From Ditylenchus dipsaci (Eukaryota; Nematoda; Chromadorea; Rhabditida; Anguinidae): 64,000 nucleotides of DNA. Made by a program: the position numbers and the translations under genes. Below are positions 41,460 to 52,872 of this stretch, one piece after another (positions within the stretch are counted from its first letter, which is position 1; every line of letters begins with the position of its first letter). The notes beneath the pieces were generated by a model. The model was not told where the DNA came from and searched no databases. It saw nothing but the letters and a program-made list of their open reading frames with translations. Location of the stretch: NCBI GenBank assembly GCA_004194705.1, contig SADC01001240.1:62001-126000 (forward strand). The letters run 5' to 3'.

Positions 41460-41487
41460 TAGAGTCTATGAGTCTATGAGTCTATGA
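41460..41487 (+). repeat. Short tandem GAGTCTATGA
   Basis: Three copies of the 10-mer. Confidence 0.85.
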
Positions 41488-41499
41488 GGTCAGAGCCCC

Positions 41500-42440
41500 G
41501 ATCAAAGTCGGCTATGATTAGTGTCACTCGCCCTTTTGCGGCTTACACTCTTTTTTGCGGATTTCACTCCCCTTTTTTTGTATTCAGTAAAACGCGGATT
41601 TTACCCTTTTTTTGCGTATTTCACCCTCTTTTTTAGAGTTAACTCTCGTTTTGTTGTCTTCACCCTCTTTTTATTGATTTTGGCATTTTTTCGTCATCTT
41701 TACTCTTCTATCGAAGCCTGTTTAAAATGCGAGGAAAGACAAAGAGATTCAAGAAGGGCTGGAAAAAATCGAACTTTTTATTTTTATTTTCAGTCGGTAA
41801 ATAAAGTGTGCTCACTTACCTTAGACATAATTCCGAGCCGGACTCTTGATCAAAATGCATTTAGAGAGTCTTTTGCCAGCTCCAGCAAGAAAAATGTGAT
41901 AAATCACCCAAAATGACCCTAAAATACCCGAAAAAAGACCATTTACCCGCGAGGGCGGGTGGCAAATTTTTTTGACAAACATTCATTTTTTATTCAGAAA
42001 GTGTTTAGCAATGCTTCTCCTATCTGTTGTGCAGAAAAAATGAGTTCGGGAGGTGATTTAGGGGCACTTTTTACAAAAATCCGAGTATGAGGGGGGAACT
42101 ATAAAAGTACCAAATTTTGTTTTGATAAAATTCCTTCTCGAAAAATTTCGTTTTTTACAAGTCTCCCCTACCGAGGTACCGATTAGAGAAGAACGGTATA
42201 TGGATAAATGTCCGTGTACTCCTGGTTGCAGCAGCTTTCGATCAAACTAAATTGTATCAAATAAGTGGGAGGCGCGAACGCCGTCCCACACACGCAAAAT
42301 TTAGCTGTTGGCCTACCCCAGTTTGGAGCCGCCATACAGGTCAGCCTGCGCCTCAAGTGCAATGGGCAAGCCTCACCATAGAGCCGAGGTCTTGGTGATC
42401 ACCTCGAACTCCCAGCCAGGTAAGTTTATGAGCCATTGGC
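41500..42440. other. Stretch with TTTTGCGnATTTCACCC words and a half palindrome
   Basis: At 41530-41700 imperfect units of TTTTGCGGATTTCACTCCC recur, similar to the CCCCTCTTT/TTTGCCC stretch at 56780-56960. At 41810-41890 a half copy of the GTAAGTGAG core appears as its complement. At 41990-42090 the text repeats 40000-40060 and 33580-33640. No gene is seen. Confidence 0.5.
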
Positions 42441-42448
42441 ACATGGCA

Positions 42449-42709
42449 TACCGTATATTCGATTAGAAGGCCCCTCTCTAATAGAAGGCCCTCTCTAATA
42501 GAAGGCCCCCTTGAGGACCTATATATCAGCATAGAAAAAGAAATTCGCAAATCTGTTTTTCGCGTTTTTCTAGTTAGCACGAGCTCACGTGATTCCACTT
42601 TTAAAATTTTAGTTGAGCACCCAAAAATCTCAAAATCGAAATATTTTTTTCCGACTTTTTAGGGTTGAAAAATAGAAGGCCCGGGCCTTCTAATAAAGAA
42701 TATACGGTA
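42449..42709. mobile_element. TACCGTA-family MITE (phrase CTCTAATAGAAGGCCC)
   Basis: TACCGTATATTCGATTAGAAGGCCCC at the left and GGGCCTTCTAATAAAGAATATACGGTA at the right. CTCTAATAGAAGGCCC is repeated three times near the left end. Confidence 0.88.
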
Positions 42710-42711
42710 TA

Positions 42712-43480
42712 CAGTGGCGGAAAAAGTTACCGTACGGCAAAAAAATCGTGTATTCTTCTCGAAAAGCGTTTTGCAGAGTATTGTTCCGATAATAAAACAG
42801 ACAACAAAATATACTGCTTGTGCAGAACGTAATGCTCTACAACGTGAGCATTGTTGTTGGCGTGATTGGATACAAACAGCGTATTAAATATGGCCTATTT
42901 GAAACACGTCAAAATAATCGCTGGAAAAAAAGACACCGTACGATTACATTTTTCATCCTTTTTCATTCTTTTTTTACGAATGAAAAGACTGAAGTTCATA
43001 TTATTCGAAAGTCTTGAAATCTTAGCTACAATTAAGTGGGTCAAACTTTTCTTTTTGATTATTATAAGAAACTTATGACCTTATCATCAAAAAGTGTCGA
43101 TTTCTAGTCAAAATCACAGTAAATCTAAGGAAAATGGTCGTTTGAATGCAGAAACAGTAGCTGTTCTTAACTTTTATTTATCAAAACTTACTATCCAATG
43201 CTTTATTTTAAAGCTCTTAGATTTCCCTACAAAATGACATGTTGACCGTCTTTTAACAATCACAGGGCTAAAAAACAGACGGTTGAAAATTGAAAAAACG
43301 AAAATGTCCTAATATAAGGTAAAAAGAGGGGATTTTTACTTCTTCCAACTTCACCGTCTGTTTTTCAGCCCTGTTTTCAGTGTAATTCTGAAAAGACGGT
43401 CAACATGTCATTTTGTAGGGAAATCAAGAGCTTTAAAATAAAGCATTGGATAGTAAGTTTTGATAAAATAAAAGTTAAGT
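42712..43480. repeat. TA-CAGTGGCGGAAAAAG end and long hairpin related to 58297-59726
   Basis: Two blocks are shared with 58560-58880: TCTTAGCTnCAATT and AAAAnGTGTCGATTTCTAGTC. The part 43165-43470 is a hairpin with arms of about 120 bp (CTACAAAATGACATGTTGACCG and its complement). Confidence 0.7.
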
Positions 43481-43810
43481 TTTGATAAAATCCTATATAC
43501 TAAAAGAGAGTTGTCTGTATGTTTGTCCCGCACGATTTTAAAAAAAGGTCTCAAATTGTCGTTTTGAAAGTGGTCTCAAGAGGATTTCATTGCAACGAAA
43601 GTTTGTCGTATGCTCATTATTATTTCTTGAGCATGTTGAGCATTGGCTCTCTCCATTGATTTTGTGGTCGAGTCTCATGTTTTTCATTTGGTTTTGTGAA
43701 TCAGCCAGATACTTGGATTGAATTTTTTCATTCTCGAATAAACATTTGGACTCAAGTCGTTTAATATGATTTTGAATATTTCTTGATTCAAATATGATTC
43801 ATGCTGCAGT

Positions 43811-43827
43811 NNNNNNNNNNNNNNNNN
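43811..43827. other. Assembly gap of 17 N
   Basis: Undetermined bases. The neighbouring 43.8-46.1 kb has several frame breaks, so part of these could be assembly error. Confidence 0.99.
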
Positions 43828-44162
43828 AAACGGCGATTTGAATGTCACTTTCATTGAACATTCCTTCAAAATATTCAGCGCGAAGAAATAAAATGAATGT
43901 TCAGACTTCACTCACGCTGTGATAATTAGATTTCGGCGACTAAACAATGAGAAGACATAAAGCAGTTTCCATACGCATTTAATTCTCGCCGTAAACAGGA
44001 ATCAACGTATTATCAGGAACAGATAGAGATGTTCGAGTGAATGTCTACTCTTGGCAGAGTCGGCAAAGCTCACTTCACCCTGAGGAGGACGAGTTTGAAT
44101 GGCGCTTCAGGGCTCTGTAGCATCTGGCGCAACTTCCACGAATTGAATCACAAGCTTGTTCA

Positions 44163-44480
44163 TCCCTTGGGAGGTCCTGCCTAAAACTAAACGATAGTCT
44201 AGCAGAAATATTAGACAATAAGCAAAATGTTTACAGTGCGTCTAATATCAATGGACGTCGACTTCCCGGGCTCGACGAAGCCATAGGGAGTGACTCGGTA
44301 GTGATCACTAAAGAATCAAAAGTTAGAGACAAACTTTCTAACCGAACACATCACTTGTTAGATGAGCGGAATCTTGAATGCGAGACGGTTTTCACGGAAT
44401 TGGTCAATTGTGTGCGAAGAAAGACCACCGTCAGCAGAAATATTCAGAGAAGAGGATTGACCGATAGACTTGCATACTGA
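44163..44480 (+). pseudogene. Unidentified coding-like stretch upstream of the kinase exons
   Basis: About 100 codons are open in one frame (DSLAEILDNKQNVYSAS, then LPGLDEAIGSDSVVITKES, LLDERNLECETVFTELV) ending at TGA 44478-44480. The upstream continuation (NFHELNHKLVHPLGG) is in another frame. The composition looks like real protein, but I recognise no family. It lies inside the Helitron-like element and may be another captured exon. Confidence 0.4.
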
Positions 44481-44829
44481 TGCTCTACTAATTGATGAAG
44501 AAAGAAAGAGAGCACGACTGATCAGCAAGCAGCAAAAACAAAGAATGCACAATAAAACTATAAAACTTAGCAATCCACCAAAAACATTTTTTATGAATTT
44601 ATATTAAAAAATTTCGTCACGAGGTGGATGAGAATAATAGAGAACAATTTCTCATTGTGTTTGATCGTCATTCTTACTGATTTACAAGTCCTTCGCAGTT
44701 GCTTTCGTAAATTCGTCTTGAAATAAGTAAGTGTTGCAAATTGCATACGATTTGCGCAATGTATCACCTTTTGCCTCAGAACTGAATATCTTTTGGCATG
44801 GGGAAACAACAACGATACTAAAGCCGTGA

Positions 44830-46110
44830 AAGCATCCAAGTGGAATTCTATGAAACTCTGCGACTTCATGGCGTAACTTTGCTTGCGAAGGATCCCATTG
44901 TGCATTTGGTATATTTTTTCTTTATTGTCTTAGTTAAATTTCAGGTCAAGGCTCTTCTCGACTGTTTGCCTAGGCTATTCAGAGCAATTGGCTGAGCGTG
45001 TTGCCGTGAAACTGATTGATACAACAAGTAAATTGCATCGGTATCTGTCCACAGTAATTATTCGATTCCTTTTTGAGGCTCCAGAGTGAATATGTGACTC
45101 GTTTCTTGCCTCGAGAGCTGCAACTGGTTCCCACACTAGTCCATCCCAACATTATTAGAGTGCATCAGGTATTTGTTCTGAGTGTTGGCCTTGCCGGCTT
45201 CAATTCTTTTGTTTTCAGATCATCCGAAGTCTTCAATACACAGCGCTAGTCAAGAATATGGTGAAAACGGCGATCTACTCAAGCTGATGAAGAAGAGAAA
45301 GAGGAATTGATGAAGTCGAAGGCCGCTTCCTGTTCCGCAGCTGATTGAAGCAATCAAGGTAACTCGTTAAAAGAGAATCTCATTGTGCCACACCGGATTA
45401 ATGGCGACCAGCTGTGGTTAGTCTCTTAATAAATTTCATACGGTTGTATTATGTGGACTACCACTTTTGTTAATCATGTAGTCTGTAATAGTAAAGAAGT
45501 TAGCCGACTGTAAATCCCAACATTTCAGAAATTTGCTGCTCTTCACCTATTTTAGCGGTCCACTCACGGGATGACCGTTTTTGATACTTTTTACATACAG
45601 GCTCAAATCATTTGTATCTTTTAGTACCTCGAGCTGAAAAATATCGTGCATCGAGACCTGAAGTGCGAGAATATCTTCCTGGATCGCTACACACACATCA
45701 AGCTCGTGATTTCGGCTTTGCTAGGGTTCTCCGTTCAGACCAAGTATCAGATACACATTGTGGATCAAGAGCTTACGTTGCTGTAGAACTTCTTCGAGGA
45801 CTTGGATACACTGGCAATGGAGCAGATATTTGGAGTGCTGGTATCGTCTTTTTGTCATGCTCAAGGTATGGCGCTCAGCTATTTGTTTCCGTTACTTATA
45901 AAGTAAATTTTAGGTAAGATGCCGTTCGATGATCGCAAGCCGAAAGAGATGATTGCTCAGCAGATGCGTCACAATGCTCCGATTTCCTGAAGATTGGGTC
46001 ATCGCTGATGCTCAGGATCTATAAAAAGCATGGTTCATCCTAGGACTGAATTGGCGGGCCACCACTCGAGAAATCGTTGCAAGAAGAGGTTGTGAAGGAT
46101 GTCGGTTAGT
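44830..46110 (+). pseudogene. TSSK-like serine/threonine kinase, frame-broken
   Basis: Kinase subdomains appear in order across short introns. An N-terminal exon has ETLRLHGVTLLAKDPIVHL. A glycine loop with the pieces GQGS and FSTV is one base out of frame. The Lys strand is RVAVKLIDTT. Subdomain III-IV is FLPRELQLVPTLVHPNIIRV. Then come EYGENGDLLKLMKKRKR and QLIEAIK in shifted frames. The catalytic loop IVHRDLKCENIFLD follows, then DFGFARVL one frame away. The activation segment is CGSRAYVAVELL, lacking the APE proline. GADIWSAGIVF and MPFDDRKPKEMI follow. The order and words match testis-specific kinases, which act in sperm. At least four frame shifts or stops make it non-functional as read. 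Retained introns argue for DNA-level capture, not retrocopy. Confidence 0.65.
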
Positions 46111-46562
46111 ATTAATATCTATGCTTGCTCGTATTAATATCTATGCTTAATATCTATACTATCTATGCTTGTCTTATTGTGAGTATCTTTCAGATATTTC
46201 AATGCGTGCCAAGTGGAAGATTGCTGCAGCTTCTCGTGCTCTACGGCGTCTACTGGTTCACTGCGAGTTCAGCCACAGAAAGCCAGGAAAGAAACTATGT
46301 GCGTGCTTCATGACCAGTTCGACTGCGATGACGGATTGATATGCTGGATAACAACTCATTCTTTGTAATCTGGAATAACCTAGTGTGGTGCCGTATATGT
46401 GAACTCAATGTCATTATCTTGTTTAATATGACTTATTGATAATAATAAAGGTAATTCCACGTCAACATTTAATCCGTTTGCTGTCTTGCAGCTGTAACAT
46501 TGAGCGCTGTTTCATTCAACAACTCATTTGTCCGGAAAGCGCTCGGGCATTCTCTGACTAGT

Positions 46563-46885
46563 TCAATAATTAATTCAAAAAGCGGATAATTCAACAGAGT
46601 AATTTTCCACAGTTGGATTATTCAAAAACCCGATAATTCAACAGTGGATTACTCGACAGTCGGAGTTTTCGTCAATAATTGTTTTAACCCACGTTTTGAC
46701 AACGTATCGAGCTGATTTTTCAGGAACAGTTCCTCTCGGCTATTTCTATTGATCCTGAAAAAGTCATCTCGATACGTTGTCTAAAAGTGGGTTAAAACAA
46801 TTGTTGACGAAAACTCTGACTGTTGAATAATCCACTGTTGAATTTTCCGGTTTTTGATAATCCGACTGATGAATTATCGGCGCGT
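46563..46885. repeat. Inverted 15-bp array element (TTGAATAATCCACTG)
   Basis: The arms hold units of about 15 bp (TTGAATTATCCGnTT / TTGAATAATCCACTG), then GACGAAAACTCnGACTGTTG and TTTTAACCCACnTTT. They meet around CCTCTCGGCTATTTC. A half copy is at 60145-60430. Confidence 0.8.
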
Positions 46886-46990
46886 AATCGTTTTCCCAAT
46901 TCACACTTTCCCAATGAAACATTTTCCAATGCATCTTTTCCCAACGCATCTTCTTCCCAATGAAATACTTTTCCCAATGCATTTTTAAAC
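46885..46990 (-). repeat. 15-bp tandem array TTCCCAATGCATCTT
   Basis: Six or seven units. No inverted partner was found inside the window, so it may be one end of an element or a solo end. Confidence 0.75.
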
Positions 46991-47284
46991 ATAACATAAT
47001 TTTTAACATAACATAAAAAATAACATAGTAACGGCACTTATTTACTTGGGGGGGGGGGGGTGGTCATTTTCACTTATTGGAAAATCATGTTTAAATGATC
47101 TTAAGTAACTTTTATGTGCTTAAAATGATAAGAAAGTCATTTTCTGACATTTTCCCACACAAAATCGTTTTTTTGGAAAATTTTTTTTTTGTCTAAAATT
47201 CGACTTTTCGTCTTGGTCCCCGAGGCAATACAACCTGAAAGGGTACCTGGATACCACAAAAAGATGGAATTTGAACATAGTTTT

Positions 47285-47545
47285 GTTGACTGGGCATACC
47301 GCATAAAGAAACTCTGGTATGCATTATTTTTATGTATCCAGAGTCACTTTCGAGTGATTTGCGTCTAAGTATGTGGTGTTGCGCATCTCAACCCCAAGCA
47401 CTGAGCCCCTGCGCCCCGAAGGGGGCGCAGGGGCTTGGTTGGTTAGAGATGCGCGCATACACTTACCTTAGACATAATTCCGAGCAAACTGTTGATCAAA
47501 AATGCATTAAGCGACTCTTTTTGCCCAGCTCCAGTGACCAAAACG
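47285..47545. repeat. Palindrome with GATGCGCGCAT core and GCCCCTGCGCCCC loop
   Basis: CCGCATAAAGAAACTCTGGTATGC and CCAGAGTCACTTTCGAGTGATTTG at the left; CTTACCTTAGACATAATTCCGAGC at the right. It is the same family as 62645-62885. It is followed at 47574 by TGCCTTGGTCCCCCAAGGC, itself a small palindrome. Confidence 0.8.
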
Positions 47546-48049
47546 CGGTAGAATCCCTAATACAAGGTAATTTGCCTTGGTCCCCCAAGGCAATAAGTCT
47601 TATTTTGGCCAAACAATTTTTTTTCAAAAAATCTATTTTTTACGTGGAAAGTGTCAGAAAACAACTTTTTAATCGTTTTAAGCATATAAAAAATACTAAG
47701 AAGTAGAGACAGAACGGGACGGGATCCCGTCGGGATCCCGTCCCGCCCGAGCCGATTTCGGCCAAAATCCCGTCCGAAATCCCGCCGATCATTTCTAAAA
47801 ATCCCGATCCCGATCCCGAAATTCGGTGAATCCCGAGCGACAATTTCCGGCGTTTTGTTCGAAAAAAATCACAATTTTCCACTTTTTCACTTGAAAAATT
47901 TCATCCAAATTAAAAAATTTATAATTTTTTTTCTTTTATATGATTTTTGCTGAATTTTCGGGTTGTTTTTATTTGATTAATTTTTCTTAAGTAGCCATAT
48001 AGAGTTTCACCCATCTCTATATAGTATTTGGGTCAGGGGGGTCCGTCCG

Positions 48050-48660
48050 TCACACTTTTCTGAATTTGTGGTGTTCAAGACTAATTTTTGCCTGCTTTTT
48101 GCAATTGATCTACGATATTTTTCCGGACCCTCAAGTTCAATATCTGATCTTTCTTTTGAGCACAAATACGTGAAATTAAAGATGCTTCTAAAAAAATTTT
48201 CCTTGCCCTCCAAATTGGTGATGGTGGATTTGGCCAGGATTTTTGGTGGATGTTTGGGTTCGAGGCTTATTTTTTGAAAACTTCTGCAAAACTAATGTTG
48301 TATATCTTTCTGGAACCCTCAAGTCCATTATCTCATATCTCTTTGAGCACAAACACGTATAATTGAAATGGCTTCTAAAAAGTTTTCGTTGCCCTCCAAA
48401 TTGGTGATGGTGGATTTTTGCTGGATTCAAGATGGATTTTTGTTTTCAAGCTCACTTTTCTGCCATTTTTTGTAATTTATGTAAAATATCTCTGCGGAAC
48501 CCTCAACAACAACATCTTGGCTTCTTTTTAAGCACAAACAAGTATAACCAAAGTTGCTTCTAAAAAAAGTTTTCCTTGCCCTCCAAATTGGTGATGGTGG
48601 ATTTTAGCCTGGGTTTAAGGTGGATTTCATTGTTCAAGCCACTTTTCTGCCAGGTAGGTG
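48050..48660 (+). repeat. Satellite-like tandem repeat, period 186-187 bp, three copies
   Basis: The word GCCCTCCAAATTGGTGATGG starts at 48205, 48391 and 48578. TTGAGCACAAAnACGTnnAATT and GGAACCCTCAA also recur at the same spacing. Copies differ at about one base in eight. Confidence 0.9.
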
Positions 48661-48714
48661 GGGAAATGGCCACTTAGGGTGGGTAGGTAGCCAATAGGAT
48701 AGTTAGTGCTCAGG

Positions 48715-48945
48715 TGGAATCTCTACAATCAAACTTTTATATAACGTACACCCTGGGGATCAGGTCAGGTGTACGTTATATAATATCTTAAACAGGCGAG
48801 GTTGGCAAGGTAGGCAAGGATAGGTGCGGATAGGCAAGGGTAGGCGAGGAATAGGCGAAATAAGTGAAAATAGGCGAGGCTCAGGGCGAGATAAGCAAGG
48901 TTAGGCGAGGGTAGGCGAGGTAGAGTAGGTGGGTTGACAGCTAGG
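48715..48945 (+). repeat. Small palindrome then GGCGAGGNTAGGC tandem array
   Basis: A small palindrome at 48738-48782 (ATATAACGTACACC...GGTGTACGTTATAT) precedes about twelve variable units of TAGGCGAGG/TAGGCAAGG. Confidence 0.8.
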
Positions 48946-49145
48946 GTGGATGATCTAGCCTAACCATTAACACACTCGAAGATCAATCTACCCGAACTAT
49001 TATTGTAAATGAACCACTAATGTTCCGAACCACAGGAATAGTGCTTGAACTACCAATGTTCTCGGCATAGGCGCCGATAGGCGCCTGCAGACCCTAGTTA
49101 ATAATAACGAGCATTTCTCGGTATTTATTGTTTTGATAAAAATAT

Positions 49146-49614
49146 GGGCAGCGAGAGACAGTGCCATTTCAGATTGCGCCATTTCAAATTGCGCCATATT
49201 CAACTTGCGCCACTGCATATTGCGCCCAATCAAATTGCGCCATTATAAAGCTTCCAATTGTTGGCCGTCTCTCAGAAATTGGTCATTGAAGGACATGAAA
49301 TATGTTGAAAGCAAAGATCCATTAAATAAGTTCAATAGACGCATTTAGCGTCTACTTTGTGAAAAAATATTTCGAAAAAATAAGCTTGGGGACCAGGCAA
49401 ATGACTGAGAGTACACTTTGCTTGAGTGCTATGCACACCAAACTTTCTCTACTCTTCCTAAAGTCACCCCTAATACCGAATTAGAACAGATTTTGTTAAA
49501 ATTAGTCTGCAAAATGCATTTGCCTATTTGTGATTACACCAAAATAAAGGAGCAATTTGCAGTGGCGCAATTTGAATATGGCGCAATCTGAAATTGCGCT
49601 GTCTCTCGCTGCCC
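49146..49614. mobile_element. MULE-like element 3 with 15-bp arrays (GCGCCATTTCAAATT)
   Basis: The ends are GGGCAGCGAGAGACAGTGCC and, inverted, GGGCAGCGAGAGACAGCGCA. The left array (49160-49248) has six units of GCGCCATTTCAAATT; the right array (49555-49598) about three. No clear 9-bp duplication is seen outside. The interior has no recognised gene. Confidence 0.7.
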
Positions 49615-51150
49615 AAATAATCCCTGGATCTGTAGTTCCTAACAAGCCATCAACTGATCCACACTGTGATTAAAAAAATTATTTTTAATAACAACTAAAT
49701 GTTTTCAAGCCATAATATTTTAATCAGACAGCATGTAAAAAATTATGCGATAAATGATGATCTAAAAAAATTATGATCAGAAAAAATCACTAAAAAATAT
49801 TAGATCGTTATATTCATAGGTGATATTATTAAAATAAAGTAAACTATCAGTAGCAAACCATTTGAGTCGTTAAAAATAACCAAAATTAGAAAAATTTAGC
49901 ACAAAGATGCGAATTTTTTCTGAGTTTACGCTATTTTTAAATCCCGAAATTTTTTCGGGATCCCGACGGATCCGAACTTTATTTTCAAAATCCCGATCCC
50001 GATCCCGAATTTTTTCGGCCGAAATCCGTCCCGAAATCCGCCCGAAGGCTTTTTTCTGTCTCTACTAAGAAGTCGTTTAAACATGATTACAAATGTGAAA
50101 AAATGCAAAAAATTTGGTAAAAGACACATTTGGTAAAAAAAATTTTTTGGTAAAGGCATATTTGGTAAATATTCTTTTAGTAAGGCACTTTGTAGTTGTT
50201 TTTGTGTCAAAGACCTTCTTATTCCAACTTTTTCTTCTCTTTCCCTTTCTTCTCCAGGTTTCTATATCTATATCCTCCCAGTAAAATTCTTCTTAATTAT
50301 ACTCATTTTTTCTAACTTAAAAATTTGTGTTATATTAGGTTTCTTAGGACCAAAATCAATATTTCACCCACGCAAACCCCAAAACGTGCGGTGGTTACCT
50401 CCTGGTCAGGTGGATGTCCACCTGGATGGCCTACAAAATTAAAATTTCTTTAGAATAAAAAATAAACCATTGTTTCTTACTTAAATTGTGTGAGGAATTC
50501 GGCTTGTTGAGACCAAAAGTACGATTTTAACTACCCAACTCCAAACCTGGGTGGCTACCACCTGGACAGGTTGATATCCAGGTAACTCCAGAGTAAGGGT
50601 AATTCACCCAAATGCCCTGAAAAGTCAAACGCCTGTTTTTTATATCTTTTATTGGTAAAAAAAGTATGCGCTCAGGTGAATTCGAACCAGTGACCTCTAA
50701 ATCAGCCCTTAGAATCACTAAGAACCCCATCATCCAGTGTGACCAAACCAAATGGTCGTCCACTTGGATCAAAAAATTCTTTTTTACGTTTCCGGGTTCT
50801 AAAACATTTTTCGCACTAATTTGAACATCCTGAAGATGGTTTGACAGTGTTAAAATCACATTTTACCAAGAAATTTTTGAGTTATTGCTAACGATTGATT
50901 TATTAAAATCAATCGGCTAAATTCTGGTATACCCCAGCACTCAATTCTGGTATACCCCCAGCACTCAATTTTGGTATACCCCCAGCACTTAATTTGGGAT
51001 GCACTCCTCATGTTACCCATGATTGAAAGCTGAGGATGTTAGCTACACGATGGTGTGAAAATTTCTTGGTTTAGTTCACAAAAATGTACATCTTCTAATT
51101 AAAATATAATTGAATCATTTCGAATGAAAATTGAATACTCAAAGATGATT

Positions 51151-52347
51151 TACCGTATAACCTCTTTTAATCCCCCAGGGGGATTATTAATCAACTCTCC
51201 TCTGAGGGTGGGCGATTATTAGAGGGTGGGGATTAATAGAGGGAGGGGATTATACTTCAACCTTTTTAGCGCCGAAGGCGCCGCAAATTTTTTAAAAACG
51301 TTATTTTAAAATTGTAATTCTAATTTATGGAATTAAAAATTCCGCCTATTTTTGTCTTACGTTTATTTGACGTCTTAATTTTCGTCTCACCTTTCGCTTA
51401 CTTTTTTCTTCCACGTGATTTGTATATCCAGAAAGCTACTTTGCGTTCAAAAGTCGACTTCAGCTGTACAACTGCTCTCCAACAAGCCAGACCATAAGCC
51501 CTAGTGGCGCGAAAGTCTTCCCACCATTCCTTCTCGTTGCGTTTGGTAGCGATGCCGAGTCTCTCCACTCTACGCAACGCCAGTTTCAATATTCCGTACA
51601 TACTATTAGTGATCTATCAATCGCAGAAGTTGAACAGGTTTTTCGACCCTAGCGATGCAAATGCTTAGAACACAATAATTAATTCATTCGTTTTTATACC
51701 ATTTCGGTACATTATCCAGTGTTCATTTCCGTAGTCGAATTTACGGTTGCGATTTATGCGGCTGCGATCCGCCAGCACTTGAGATCGTCTTGGAATGGGT
51801 GGATTGAGCCCGACAGGAATTCTCTGAGGAAGTGATTGTCAAACTGTTTAATGGTTAGTTTTTGATATTTCTCTTTAAAATCAACGCAATTATTTGCTTT
51901 GTGCCTTCAACAAATCCGTCAATGGATCAGAGGATATACAAATAGCGGGCTTTAAACCAAGTGGGCCAATTGAATGGCCTTGACATTTTTTGCAAGATTA
52001 GAGAAAAAACTAAGTCGAGATTGGCAGGACATTAAAAAAATAAGCCCCTAGAATGTTGACGAAAACTAGATTTTTATCAAAAATATCAATGAAAATAAGC
52101 TGTTCGATAGTGTTTGAAATGAAAGCTGAATTTTATTGGATCAAGGCTTCGCTTGTGAAAAAAAAATCATTAAGTTTTTAACATGGAAATAACTAGTGAA
52201 ATTAAAAAAAAACCAGCAAGGTTACCTCGAAAATCGGAGGGGATTATTAGAGGGTGGGGTGATTATTATTCGACCCCTCTCGGGGGCGGGGGATTATTAG
52301 AGGGTGGGGTTAATAGAGGGTGGGGGATTAATAGAGGTTATACGGTA
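51151..52347. mobile_element. TACCGTA-family element, 1.2 kb, with 67-codon ORF
   Basis: TACCGTATAACCTCTTTTAATCCCCC at the left and GGGGGATTAATAGAGGTTATACGGTA at the right. CCTCTAATAATCCCC words lie on both sides. It is the sister of 29091-30445 in the opposite orientation. Confidence 0.88.
51398..51601 (-). CDS. Basic ORF with WWEDFRATR motif in a TACCGTA element
   Basis: 67 codons starting MYGILKLALRRVERLG, then KEWWEDFRATRAYGLACW and a Lys/Arg-rich C-terminus. The matching segment of the sister element at 29610-29700 keeps LRRVERL and WWED.RATR, so selection once acted on it. It could be the C-terminal part of a transposase or an accessory DNA-binding protein. No known family is recognised. 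Confidence 0.4.
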   Translation of the reverse strand: MYGILKLALRRVERLGIATKRNEKEWWEDFRATRAYGLACWRAVVQLKSTFERKVAFWIYKSRGRKK

Positions 52348-52689
52348 GTTCTAATTTAATTAAAATATGTGCATTTTGGTCAACTAAACTAAAAAATTTC
52401 ACACCATCGTGTAGTTAACATCCTCAGCTTTCAATCGTGGGTAACATGAGGAGTGTGTTCCAAATTAAGTGCTGGGGGTATACCAAAATTGAGTGCTGGG
52501 GGTATACCAAAATTGAGTGCTGGCGGTATACCAGAATTGTAACAATCAATCGTTAGCAATAACTCGAAAAATTCTCAGTAAAACGTGATTTTACCACTGT
52601 CAAACATCTTCGGGATACTCGAATTAGTGCAGAAAAATTGTTTTAGAACCCGGAAAGGTGAAAAACATTTTCGATCCAAGTGGACGACC

Positions 52690-52872
52690 ACTTGGTTTGG
52701 TTCGTCCCTCTGGATGGAGTTCTGAGCGATTATAAGTGGTGATGTAGAGCTTGCTGGTTCGAATCCACCTGGGCGCATACCTTGTTTTTTATCATTGATT
52801 TTGAGTATTTGAGTGGTGTAGAAGTCATACACTCATCACCAAGGTCGCTGGTTCAAACCCCTCTGGGTGCAA
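52690..52872 (+). repeat. tRNA-like segments with B-box words
   Basis: CTGGTTCGAATCCACCTGGGCGCA (at 52758) and CTGGTTCAAACCCCTCTGGGTGCA (at 52848) both carry B-box sequence and a short 3' stem. The inverted counterpart is at 50665-50695 (GGTGAATTCGAACCAGTGACC). These look like SINE tails, not intact tRNA genes. Confidence 0.55.

Larger units (their letters stand above)
43491..46561. mobile_element. Helitron-like element carrying kinase exons
   Basis: The 5' terminus TCCTATATACTAAAAGAGAG follows an A and closely resembles the TCCTATATAATAAAAG start of known animal Helitrons. The proposed 3' terminus is CTAG at 46558-46561, followed by T as the A|T insertion rule requires. About 13 bases upstream, GAGCGCT (46502-46508) and AGCGCTC (46538-46544) could form a stem, though the loop is long. 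No Rep/helicase is visible, so it would be non-autonomous with captured host sequence. The 3' end is less certain than the 5' end. A 17-base N run lies at 43811-43827. Confidence 0.55.

Noticed and set aside
41521..41916. 131-codon frame starting MSLALLRLTLFF
   Set aside because: Mostly translation of TTTTGCGnATTTCACCC words followed by a repeat-core fragment; no coherent domain.
44591..44905. 104-codon minus-strand frame starting MHNGILRKQSY
   Set aside because: It lies antisense over the first kinase exon and its intron, and shows no recognised domain.
52758..52872. tRNA gene with GGTTCGAATCC
   Set aside because: Only the T-arm-like part is recognisable; there is no D-arm or matching acceptor stem.
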